This document shows, piece by piece, positions 30,953 to 39,536 of a stretch of 48,867 nucleotides of DNA. Each line of letters opens with the position of its first letter. Within the stretch, counting starts at the first letter, position 1. The DNA is from Acidimicrobiia bacterium (GTDB lineage Bacteria; Actinomycetota; Acidimicrobiia; Spongiisociales; ZC4RG35), in assembly GCA_009837815.1 (NCBI GenBank), contig VXSV01000047.1:1-48867 (forward strand), written 5' to 3'. The notes beneath the pieces are model-generated. The model saw only the letters and a list, made by a program, of their open reading frames with translations. It was not told where the DNA came from and did not search any database. Position numbers and translations under genes: made by a program.

Positions 30953-31933
30953 ATGGCGTCCGCGGACTCCTCCCAGTGGCCTCCCTCGCTCTCCGAGGCC
31001 ACCGCCGCGCGGGACGGTGACCAGGCGGCCCTTGCATCCATCCTCACCAAAGGGCTGCCCCGGTTGGTCGCCTTCTTCCGCGGCCAGGGTCTGGCTTTGG
31101 CCGACGCCGAGGATGTGGCGAGCGACGCGTGCGAGTCCCTGGTCCGTTCCATCGGCCGCCTGCGTTCCCCCCAGGCTTTCGAGGCCTGGTTTTGGAGAAT
31201 CGCCCGCTCCAAGTTCAACGACCACCTGCGAAGACGCCACCGGCCCCTCCCCGCTCCCGACCTGGAGACCAGCCGGGTGCTTCCCGAAGAGCACGCCGTG
31301 GACCAAGAGGACTTCCGGAGGGTGCGGCTCGCATTCGCGCGTCTCGGCCCACGGGACCGTGAACTGCTGTGGCTGCGCGAGGTGGAAGGTCTCTCCCATG
31401 CGGAGATCGGGGGCAGGGTATTCAAGCGTGAGGGGTCGGTGAGGGTGGCGATGCTCCGGGCTCGCCGCCGGTTCGAACAGTTCTTGACACAAGAGCAGGA
31501 GAGACCGCACCCCGCCGAGTCGTATCAGGCCCCGGTTGTGCTGTTCATGGCCGCCAACGACTCCGACTGCTCCCAGATGGCCGCCGCCCTGCTGCGCGAG
31601 ATGGCCGCCGGTCCGGTGAGAGTGTTCAATGGAGGGTCGTCCCCGGCTTCGCGGGTGGACCCGAGGGCGGTGGCTGTCCTGGCCGAGCGGGGAATAGACA
31701 TCGCCGAGGCCCATCCTGTCCGGTTGAGCGCCGCCTTGATCGAAGCGGCGGAGGTCGTGGTGGACCTGGGCGAGGAGAATCCGCCGGTCGTCACCGGCAA
31801 GCGTCTCTTCCGTTGGCGGGTGGGATCACCGGCGGGGAAGAGCCTCGAGGAAATGAGAAGAACGCGGGACGAAATCGAGCGACAAGTGTGGGAATTGATG
31901 ATCGCCCTGAACATCGAACCGCGAAAATTATGA
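30953..31933 (+). CDS. ECF sigma factor fused to a C-terminal arsenate-reductase/LMW-PTP-like domain with altered P-loop
   Basis: Region 2/4 features (ADAEDVASDACESLVRSIGRLRSPQAFEAWFWRIARSKFNDHLRRR; LGPRDRELLWLREVEGLSHAEIGGRVFKREGSVRVAMLRARRR) followed by VVLFMAANDSDCSQMAAALLREMAAGPVRVFNGGSSPASRVDPRAVAVLAERGIDIAEAHPVRL...GKSLEEMRRTRDEIERQVWEL. Confidence 0.82.
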   Translation: MASADSSQWPPSLSEATAARDGDQAALASILTKGLPRLVAFFRGQGLALADAEDVASDACESLVRSIGRLRSPQAFEAWFWRIARSKFNDHLRRRHRPLPAPDLETSRVLPEEHAVDQEDFRRVRLAFARLGPRDRELLWLREVEGLSHAEIGGRVFKREGSVRVAMLRARRRFEQFLTQEQERPHPAESYQAPVVLFMAANDSDCSQMAAALLREMAAGPVRVFNGGSSPASRVDPRAVAVLAERGIDIAEAHPVRLSAALIEAAEVVVDLGEENPPVVTGKRLFRWRVGSPAGKSLEEMRRTRDEIERQVWELMIALNIEPRKL

Positions 31934-31970
31934 AATAGGGGGTTGCCGTTTTATGGTTTTAGGGGCATAG

Positions 31971-32000
31971 TCATAGGAAGGATCACTGTTTCTCCTATGA
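31971..32000. repeat. Perfect 8-bp inverted repeat TCATAGGA-N14-TCCTATGA between two sigma genes
   Basis: Read directly: arms 31971-31978 and 31993-32000. Confidence 0.6.
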
Positions 32001-32034
32001 GACACGAAACAGACAAGCGATAAGAAACTCGGCT

Positions 32035-33033
32035 GTGGTATCACGATCAACCCTAAAGAAGACCGCCGCGGACGGTAGATCCGACCGGCGGGTGCGCATG
32101 ACCGACCAGATAACCGACGAGCGCGGTCGGCTCACCTCCGACCTGGTTGCACAGTACCTGTCGGCCATCAGTGAGACCGACCTGTTGGACGCCCAGCAGG
32201 AGGTGGAGTTGGCACAGCTCATGGAGGCAGGTCGTCAGGCAGAGGACAAGCTGGAAGAGGGGGAGTACGAGACCTCCGCCGCAAAGAGGCGCCTGGAGAG
32301 GCAGAAGCGGCGAGGGGCGGCGGCGAAGAACCAGTTCGTGCAGGCCAACCTGCGGCTGGTGGTGCACAACGCCCGCCGCTACCAGGGGGTGAGGGGAATT
32401 GACTTCTTGGACCTGGTGCAGGAAGGAAACCTGGGTCTGATCCGGGCGGTGGAGAAATTCGACTGGCGCAAGGGATTCAAGTTCTCAACCTACGCCACCT
32501 GGTGGATAAAGCAGGCCATTACCCGCGCCATAGCCGACAAGTCCCGCACAGTCAGGATCCCCGCCCATCTTCACGACACCCTGGCCAAGGTGCGGCTGGC
32601 GCAGGGAATCCTGAAGGGAAAGCTCGGGCGTCTGCCCAATCCCGATGAGATATCCCGGGAGACCGGAATACGCAAAGACCATGTGGAGCAGGCTCTGGTG
32701 CTGTCTGACACCGTTTCCCTCGAGGAGCCGGTGGGAGAGGACGGAGCGCAGCGGGGCGACTTTATCGAGGACGGCGACGCCGATGATCCCGAGGCGATCG
32801 CCGAGGCCACCAGCGTGGCGATCGCCATGCGCAACTCCATCAAGAAGCTCCCCGAGCGGGAGCGAAAGATCATGGAACTGCGGTACGGATTGGAGGACGG
32901 CATCCCCAAGGGACTGGATGAGATCGGCAGCCACTTCCAGTTGACCCGGGAACGGATCCGCCAGTTGGAGAAGTTGGCGCTGTGCCGACTGCGCCATCCC
33001 TCCTACGGGATACGCCAACAGGACCTCATCTAG
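32035..33033 (+). CDS. RNA polymerase sigma-70 factor, RpoD-like (group 1/2)
   Basis: [74 protein letters not shown]; region 4.2 [17 protein letters not shown] start at 32035 or ATG at 32098. Confidence 0.93.
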   Translation: MVSRSTLKKTAADGRSDRRVRMTDQITDERGRLTSDLVAQYLSAISETDLLDAQQEVELAQLMEAGRQAEDKLEEGEYETSAAKRRLERQKRRGAAAKNQFVQANLRLVVHNARRYQGVRGIDFLDLVQEGNLGLIRAVEKFDWRKGFKFSTYATWWIKQAITRAIADKSRTVRIPAHLHDTLAKVRLAQGILKGKLGRLPNPDEISRETGIRKDHVEQALVLSDTVSLEEPVGEDGAQRGDFIEDGDADDPEAIAEATSVAIAMRNSIKKLPERERKIMELRYGLEDGIPKGLDEIGSHFQLTRERIRQLEKLALCRLRHPSYGIRQQDLI

Positions 33034-33141
33034 GGAATCCCCGGGAGGATGGGACTGGCAAGCCTCCGCTTTTAGTCCCGATATCTGCTACTCGTCCTGA
33101 CCACACTGGAGTTGCCTGGTATTGTTGGCGGCGAGTCGCTC

Positions 33142-33345
33142 ATGGCATCCACAGAAACCACCCCGTCTCCTTCAGAGATCCTGACCATGGATAAGGTGTT
33201 GGAGCGGGCGTGGAGAGGCAAAGAAAGGCTAATGAAGGCCGGGTTGCCTACGACCCGCGATAACGCCCGCAGGCTGGCGTGGAAGCGAGCGAGGGGAATT
33301 GACACGACTGTGGAAGAGCGACGTCGTGCCCTTGACACCCGCTGA
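33142..33345 (+). CDS. Small basic hypothetical protein upstream of nucleotidyltransferase remnant
   Basis: MASTETTPSPSEILTMDKVLERAWRGKERLMKAGLPTTRDNARRLAWKRARGIDTTVEERRRALDTR. Confidence 0.4.
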   Translation: MASTETTPSPSEILTMDKVLERAWRGKERLMKAGLPTTRDNARRLAWKRARGIDTTVEERRRALDTR

Positions 33346-33938
33346 ACTCCGAGCAAGAGCGCGCAGTGCGGAACCAGGCTCTCCAGAATGGATCCTCTAT
33401 TCAGCGGCCGCTTTTGATGCAGTGGTGGAACATCCTTTGATCCTTGTCGGTGGTGGCGCACAAGTGGTCCATACCCGACAGCACCGACCCACGGATATAG
33501 ATTTGGTTGGAAGAATCACGCAACGGGACTTTGATGCTCTCGCGGCCGCCGGATATGAGAAGCAGGGGCGACACTGGATATACGATTGGAAAAGGGGTGG
33601 AAGGGGTGGACGTGGAGGTGCCTGCTACTGTGCTTATGGGCGAAGACCCTCCTGAGGTCGTTGATGTGGGCGGCAACCATTTGCGAGTCATATCGTTGCA
33701 TGATCTAATGATGGACCGTCTCGTTCACGCGACGGACCGCACCGAAGTTACCTGGGACGAAGTGATAGAACTGGCCGAAGCAACGGGCGACCGGGTCAAC
33801 TGGGACGCGGTGCGAGCCCGATGCATGGTGAAACGGAATGACGACATCGGTCTGCATATCCTTCCGCAGATATTGGATGAGGTGCTAGCCGAACTAACAG
33901 CCATCAGCCAGCGGAAAAGGGACAACCCGGGCTTTTAG
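33326..33938 (+). pseudogene. AbiEii/DUF6036-like nucleotidyltransferase, split by an apparent +1 frameshift near 33594-33597
   Basis: Frame A (ORF 33299..33655): LILVGGGAQVVHTRQHRPTDIDLVGRITQRDFDALAAAGYEKQGRHWIYDWKRG; continues in frame B (ORF 33507..33938): EGVDVEVPATVLMGEDPPEVVDVGGNHLRVISLHDLMMDRLVHATDRTEVTWDEVIEL. Confidence 0.65.
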
Positions 33939-33958
33939 CTGGACGTAGGTTTCTAAGG

Positions 33959-35329
33959 TTGAATACACCGGCTTTGTTAGGAGTAGGTACCAGACTCCGG
34001 TCCATCACCGGAATTGTCCTGATGGCGGGGGTCATGCTCTTGATGGCTGCTCCGGCGGTCGGCCAGTCCTCGGAGACGGTCGGTACCAGGTTGCGCTACC
34101 AGGACGAGCACGGGCAGCGGACGCCGGTGGAGGGAGTGGTCATCTCGGTCGCCGCCGTCGACGGGTCCGAGGTCGGCGCCGGCCACACCGACTCCGACGG
34201 GGTCTTCGAAGCGCCGGTGCCCGGACCCGGTGTGTACCTGGTGTCGATCGACGTCGACACGCTCCCGGCGGGGATCCGGCTGCGGGAGCCGGACCGCACC
34301 ACGGTCGAGGTCGAGGTGCTGGAGTCCCGGGACGGAAGGGCGATCTTCTCCCTGATCAGCGGGAATGCGGAGCCGATGGAGGAGAGCGGCGGGGTCTCGG
34401 TGCGAAGGGTGGCGCAACTCACCACCGAAGGGGTGAAGCTGGGTTTGTTCCTGGGGATGGCCGCCATCGGCCTCTCCCTGGTATTCGGCACCACCGGTCT
34501 GGTCAACTTCGCCCACGGCGAGATGGTCACATGGGGAATGCTCTCCGCATACTTTTTCAACTACTTCGGCCTGGCGGGGATCTTCGGGTTCATGGCCGGA
34601 TGGTGGCCGCCGCTCGGCGAGGGGGTCAACCTCATCTTCGCGGCGATCCTGGCGGTGATAGTCGGCGGGACCACCGGTTTTGTCATGGACCGATGGGTGT
34701 TCGGTCCCCTCCGCATCCGGGGCGTCAGCCTGATCGCCCAGATGGTGGTGACCATCGGGCTCTCCATCCTGGCTCGATACATCTTTCTCTTCATCTTCGG
34801 GGGGAACCTCAGGTTCTTCAGGGACTACTCGGCCCAGAGCGCTCTGCAGATCTGGATCATCGAGATAACCCCCAAGGACCTGATCACCGTGGTCCTGTCG
34901 GTGCTGATCCTGATCGGGGTGGGGTTCTTCCTTCAGCTGACCCAAACCGGAAAGGCCATGCGGGCCGTGGCGGACAACCGGGACCTGGCGGAGTCATCGG
35001 GGATCAACGTCCAGCGGGTCATCAGAATCGTGTGGGTGGGAGCGGGATCGCTGGCCGGGCTGGGAGGAGTGTTCATCGGGCTGGCCGAGCAGTTGAGCTG
35101 GCTGATCGGCTTCCGTATGCTGCTCCTGATCTTCGCCGGGGTGGTCCTGGGGGGACTGGGCACCGCCTACGGCGCCCTGCTGGGATGCCTGCTGGTGGGC
35201 ATCGGCATCCAGCTCTCCACCCTGTTCATCCCGGTTGAACTGAAGAACATCGGCGCCCTGGTGGTGCTGGCCCTGGTGTTGGTGGTGCGCCCCCAGGGCC
35301 TTCTCGGCAGGAGGGAGCGGTTCGGATAG
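33959..35329 (+). CDS. livH: Branched-chain amino acid ABC transporter permease LivH with N-terminal signal peptide and extracytoplasmic domain
   Basis: EGVKLGLFLGMAAIGLSLVFGTTGLVNFAHGEMVTWGM permease core, preceded by ~125-aa secreted-type domain. Confidence 0.88.
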   Translation: MNTPALLGVGTRLRSITGIVLMAGVMLLMAAPAVGQSSETVGTRLRYQDEHGQRTPVEGVVISVAAVDGSEVGAGHTDSDGVFEAPVPGPGVYLVSIDVDTLPAGIRLREPDRTTVEVEVLESRDGRAIFSLISGNAEPMEESGGVSVRRVAQLTTEGVKLGLFLGMAAIGLSLVFGTTGLVNFAHGEMVTWGMLSAYFFNYFGLAGIFGFMAGWWPPLGEGVNLIFAAILAVIVGGTTGFVMDRWVFGPLRIRGVSLIAQMVVTIGLSILARYIFLFIFGGNLRFFRDYSAQSALQIWIIEITPKDLITVVLSVLILIGVGFFLQLTQTGKAMRAVADNRDLAESSGINVQRVIRIVWVGAGSLAGLGGVFIGLAEQLSWLIGFRMLLLIFAGVVLGGLGTAYGALLGCLLVGIGIQLSTLFIPVELKNIGALVVLALVLVVRPQGLLGRRERFG

Positions 35330-35331
35330 CC

Positions 35332-36342
35332 ATGGCGCTGGCGGCGATCGACTGGGGATTCATCCTGATCCAGACGGTGGAGACATCGCTCGGTCTGGAG
35401 GCGGCGGTGTACGCACTGGCGGCGGTGGGGCTCAATGTCCATTTCGGCTACGCGGGGTTGCTCAACTTCGGACAGGTGGGATTCGTGGCGATGGGGGCCT
35501 ACGGCATGGGACTGTCGGTGACCCTCTGGAATCTGAACCCCTTCCTGGCCCTGGTGGTGGGAATGGGATTCGCCGCCGCATTCGCGCTCATTCTCGGGGT
35601 CCCGACCCTGCGCCTCCGGGGCGACTACCTTGCGATAGTCACCATCGCCGCGGCGGAGATCGTCCGTCTCCTGGCCCGTTCCACCACCCTGGGGGAGATC
35701 ACCCGCGGGGCGGAGGGTCTTCACGGCTTTATAGGGCCCTTCCGGGAGCTGAATCCATTCGATCCGGGCGCCGAGTACGGGATCGGTCCCGTGCAGTTCG
35801 GCGGCAACCAGTTCTTTGCCATCGTTGTGGGTTGGGCACTCACCGCAGTGGCGCTGGTGGTCATCCGGCAGTTGATGCGCAGCCCTTGGGGACGGGTGGT
35901 CAAGGCCATCCGAGAGGACGAGGACGCCGCCCGGGCGCTGGGCAAGAACGCATACTGGTACAAGCTGCAGGCCCTCATCCTGGGCGGGGTGATCGGGGGA
36001 CTGGCGGGCATGGTGCAAGCGCTGGGGAAGGCCACCATCCAGCCCGACTCCTTCGTGCCGGCCTACACCTTCTTTTTCTGGACGGTGCTGATCCTGGGCG
36101 GGGTGGGACGGATCTGGTCTCCGGTGGTGGGCGCCATGATCTTCTGGGCGATGCTCACTTTCTTCCAGGGAACCCTGACCGCCATGGTGAACGAGGGGCT
36201 GATCCCCACCGCCCTGATGGACACCAGCCAGGTGAGCCAGATCAGGTTCATGCTGGTGGGGGTGGGGTTGGCGTTGTTGATGGTCTTCCGACCGCAGGGC
36301 ATCTTCGGATCTCGAGAGGAGATGATGCTGGATGTCAGGTAG
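35332..36342 (+). CDS. livM: Branched-chain amino acid ABC transporter permease LivM
   Basis: LAAVGLNVHFGYAGLLNFGQVGFVAMGAYGMG; GVPTLRLRGDYLAIVTIAAAEIVR. Confidence 0.92.
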   Translation: MALAAIDWGFILIQTVETSLGLEAAVYALAAVGLNVHFGYAGLLNFGQVGFVAMGAYGMGLSVTLWNLNPFLALVVGMGFAAAFALILGVPTLRLRGDYLAIVTIAAAEIVRLLARSTTLGEITRGAEGLHGFIGPFRELNPFDPGAEYGIGPVQFGGNQFFAIVVGWALTAVALVVIRQLMRSPWGRVVKAIREDEDAARALGKNAYWYKLQALILGGVIGGLAGMVQALGKATIQPDSFVPAYTFFFWTVLILGGVGRIWSPVVGAMIFWAMLTFFQGTLTAMVNEGLIPTALMDTSQVSQIRFMLVGVGLALLMVFRPQGIFGSREEMMLDVR

Positions 36343-37249
36343 CAACGTGGCCTCGCGTCTGTGGGACAGGATCCGGCGGCGCGACGACTTCGAACCCGAC
36401 TTGGGGTGGGTGCTGGACGATTCCCGCAGAAAGTGGATGGCGGAGCACACCTCGGGGGTGACCAAGCCCGATCCCGCCCTGGTGATCAAGAACCTGCGCC
36501 GAACCTTCGGCGGTCTCACCGCGGTGGATGTGGATCATCTGGAGATCCAGCGGGGGGTCATTACCGCGCTGATAGGTCCCAACGGGGCGGGCAAGACGAC
36601 TCTCTTCAACCTGCTCACCGGCTTCGACCGCCCCGATTCGGGGTCGGTGCTCTTCGACGGCCGGGACATCGAACGGATGCGCTCGCATGTGCGGGCCCGG
36701 AAGGGATTGGTGCGCACCTTCCAACTCACCAAGGCGCTCACCAAGCTCTCGGTGCTGGAGAACATGAAGCTGGGCGCCAGGGGCCAGGTCGGGGAGGGAT
36801 TCGCCCGGTCGCTGGTCCCCCCGTTATGGCGGGCCCAGGAGCGGGCCATCGAAGAGCGGGCCATGGAACTCCTGGAGAGGTTTTCCCTGGCTCACATGGC
36901 GTCGGAGTATGCGGGGACCCTTTCGGGCGGCCAGCGCAAACTCCTGGAGATGGCCCGGGCCCTGATGTCCCGGCCGGCGGTGGTGATGCTGGACGAGCCG
37001 GTAGCCGGGGTCAACCCGGCCCTCACCCAGTCCCTGCTGGAACATGTCAGGGAATTGCCCATCGAGGGCATGACCGTGATCTTCGTGGAGCATGACATGG
37101 ACGTGGTCTGGGACATCTCCGACTGGGTGGTGGTGATGGCGGAGGGAAAGGTGATCGCCGAGGGCCTGGCCGAGGACATCGGAAAGAACCAGGCCGTGAT
37201 CGACGCCTATCTCGGTTCCGGCGATGACAACAACGGGGAAGCGCCATGA
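36332..37249 (+). CDS. livG: Branched-chain amino acid ABC transporter ATPase LivG
   Basis: LIGPNGAGKTTLFNLLTGF; LSGGQRKLLEMARALMSRPAVVMLDEP. Confidence 0.92.
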   Translation: MSGSNVASRLWDRIRRRDDFEPDLGWVLDDSRRKWMAEHTSGVTKPDPALVIKNLRRTFGGLTAVDVDHLEIQRGVITALIGPNGAGKTTLFNLLTGFDRPDSGSVLFDGRDIERMRSHVRARKGLVRTFQLTKALTKLSVLENMKLGARGQVGEGFARSLVPPLWRAQERAIEERAMELLERFSLAHMASEYAGTLSGGQRKLLEMARALMSRPAVVMLDEPVAGVNPALTQSLLEHVRELPIEGMTVIFVEHDMDVVWDISDWVVVMAEGKVIAEGLAEDIGKNQAVIDAYLGSGDDNNGEAP

Positions 37250-37992
37250 TCGAGCAGAAGGGTTCCCGGCCGGCCCTGGTCGAATTGCGCAAGGTGGTGG
37301 CCGGATACCTGCCGGGTGTGGACATCCTCAGGGAGGTCGACATGGTGCTCCACCCGGGAGAGATGATCGGGATCATCGGTCCCAACGGAGCGGGCAAGTC
37401 AACTCTGCTGAAGGCCCTTTTCGGATTGCTGGAGGTGCGCTCGGGAGATGTGATCTACAAGGGGGAGTCCATCACCGGGGTCGGCGCCCATGAGTTGGTG
37501 GCCAGGGGCGTCGGCTACGTTCCTCAGCTCAACAACGTCTTCTCTGCGCTGACGGTGATGGAGAACCTGGAGATGGGGGTGTACCTGGAGCCGAAGAAAG
37601 CCCCCCAACGCATGGAGAGAGTGGTCGAGTTGTTCCCGAGACTGGGGGAGCGTCTCGGCCAGCGAGCCGGGCTCCTGTCCGGCGGAGAGCGCCAGATGCT
37701 GGCCATGGGTAGGGCCCTGATGATGAACCCTGAGGTACTGTTGCTGGACGAGCCCTCGGCGGGGCTCTCCCCGGTGCTGCAGGACCAGGTCTTCGCCCGG
37801 GTCAGGGATATCAACCGATCCGGGGTGGCGGTGATCATGGTCGAGCAGAACGCTCGGCGCTGTCTTCAAATCTGTCACCGCGGGTACGTCCTGGATCATG
37901 GTCGTAATGCCTACACCGGAACCGGACAGAGCCTCCTCAACGACCCGAAGGTGATCGAGCTCTACCTGGGCACTCTGGCCCGGGGAGATTGA
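37246..37992 (+). CDS. livF: Branched-chain amino acid ABC transporter ATPase LivF
   Basis: IIGPNGAGKSTLLKALFGLLEV; LSGGERQMLAMGRALMMNPEVLLLDEPSAGLSP. Confidence 0.93.
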   Translation: MIEQKGSRPALVELRKVVAGYLPGVDILREVDMVLHPGEMIGIIGPNGAGKSTLLKALFGLLEVRSGDVIYKGESITGVGAHELVARGVGYVPQLNNVFSALTVMENLEMGVYLEPKKAPQRMERVVELFPRLGERLGQRAGLLSGGERQMLAMGRALMMNPEVLLLDEPSAGLSPVLQDQVFARVRDINRSGVAVIMVEQNARRCLQICHRGYVLDHGRNAYTGTGQSLLNDPKVIELYLGTLARGD

Positions 37993-37998
37993 TAGGAG

Positions 37999-38027
37999 AG
38001 TGGGGGCGGGCGGCGCCGGCCCCCACT
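37999..38027. terminator. GC-rich hairpin between convergent livF and substrate-binding protein gene (probable bidirectional terminator)
   Basis: AGTGGGGGC ... GCCCCCACT 9-bp arms with 11-nt loop; genes converge here. Confidence 0.55.
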
Positions 38028-38051
38028 CGGTAGTCGTTTGCCTACTTTCCT

Positions 38052-39353
38052 TTATCCGCCCGCGAAGACGTATTCGTCGAGAGCGGAGTCGGGCCGGTCA
38101 CCGCCGCTGTAGGTGGCGATGCGGAAGCTGGCTGCCGCCGGTTCGCCTGCATCGACGAACTCGTAGGGTCCGCCCACGCCGTCGTAGTCGGGATCACCAC
38201 CACCCTCGATGATGTCCTTGCACTCGGTGAAGCTGGTGCACTTGGTCCCGCCGCGGGTCACGTCATTGATCTGCGCCCCGATGTCCACCGGGTTGTCGGA
38301 GCCGGCCACCAGCGCAGCCAGCGCCAGGATCACGATCGCGTCATAGGTCTCCGCGCCGTAGGCGAACACACCGTCGAGGCCGCCCTCGTAGGCGCCGTCC
38401 AACCGGTCGGTGAAGTCTGTGATAGCGGTCAGGTTCACGGAAGGCTCGGTACCGCGCATGCCGCTGATAATCGAAGGATCGGAGAGCTCCGAGCCGATAC
38501 CACCGATGTTCCCGTCGACACCGTAAACGTTGGTGGCGGAAGTGGCGCCGACACCCCGCTCGTGCATGGTCACCAGGATGGTGGCTGACTCCTGGAAGCC
38601 GATCACCACGATCGCGTCGGGGTTAGCTCCCGCCAACTGGTCCACCTCCGCGTCGAAGTTGTCGGTGCCGGGCGCGTAGGCGATGAACGGATCGACCGCT
38701 CCGCCCAAGCTCTCGAAGTTATCTCTGAAAGAGTCGGCCAGGCCCTGTCCGTAGGACTCCTGGCGGAAGATCACACCGGCGATCTCGTTTCCTTCCGATG
38801 CCACCAGGTCCGCCAGGACCTTGCCCTGCAGCAGGTCGGAGGGAGCGGTCCGGAAATACAGGCCGTTGTCGTCATAGGTCGTGAAGTCCGGAGAGGTGTT
38901 GGCCGGGGAGAAGTGGATCACGTTGTTGCCGGTGATCTTGTCGATCACCAGCTTGGAGACAGCCGAACTGGCCGCTCCGATGATCGCGTCCACCTCCAGG
39001 GCCAGGAGCCGGTCGACCTCGGGGTTGGCGATGTCCTGGTTGGTGTCGCCCGAGTCTCCCTCGTGCAGCACCACGTCGGCGCCCAGCACGCCCCCGGCCG
39101 CGTTGATGTCGGCCACGGCCAGCCGGGCCCCGGCCACCTCCGGCGGGCCCAGGAAGGCCAGGTCGCCGGTCACCGGCGCCAGGGTGCCGATCACCAGCCG
39201 GCCTTCCACGCCGTCGCTCGGCGTTTCGTCGACGGCAGCCTGGGTTGTTGTGACCGCACCCTCCTCGCCGTCTCCACAAGCGGTTGCCACCAAGGTAATC
39301 GCCGAGATGATGGCCGCCAGCTCAAGATGCCGCCTGGTTCTGCGCATGTTCAA
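38052..39353 (-). CDS. Branched-chain amino acid ABC transporter substrate-binding lipoprotein
   Basis: Lipoprotein signal ...AIISAITLVATACGDGEEG; RLVIGTLAPVTGDLAFLGPPEVAGARLAVADINAAGGVLG. Confidence 0.9.
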   Translation of the reverse strand: MNMRRTRRHLELAAIISAITLVATACGDGEEGAVTTTQAAVDETPSDGVEGRLVIGTLAPVTGDLAFLGPPEVAGARLAVADINAAGGVLGADVVLHEGDSGDTNQDIANPEVDRLLALEVDAIIGAASSAVSKLVIDKITGNNVIHFSPANTSPDFTTYDDNGLYFRTAPSDLLQGKVLADLVASEGNEIAGVIFRQESYGQGLADSFRDNFESLGGAVDPFIAYAPGTDNFDAEVDQLAGANPDAIVVIGFQESATILVTMHERGVGATSATNVYGVDGNIGGIGSELSDPSIISGMRGTEPSVNLTAITDFTDRLDGAYEGGLDGVFAYGAETYDAIVILALAALVAGSDNPVDIGAQINDVTRGGTKCTSFTECKDIIEGGGDPDYDGVGGPYEFVDAGEPAAASFRIATYSGGDRPDSALDEYVFAGG

Positions 39354-39536
39354 TGTCCCGTCCTTTCGTTGTAGTGAGGTGGCCGGGCCCTTGCAGGTGC
39401 CTGCCTGAGGTGAGAACCCTCCTTGTTCACTTCGGGTTCAATGCGAGTCTGGGCGAACACCGCCCGACCCATGTCTTAATCTAGGTTTGGGTCGCGCCCG
39501 TTCTCGGGAGACGTTGGGGTCTGTTTCTCCAAATCG

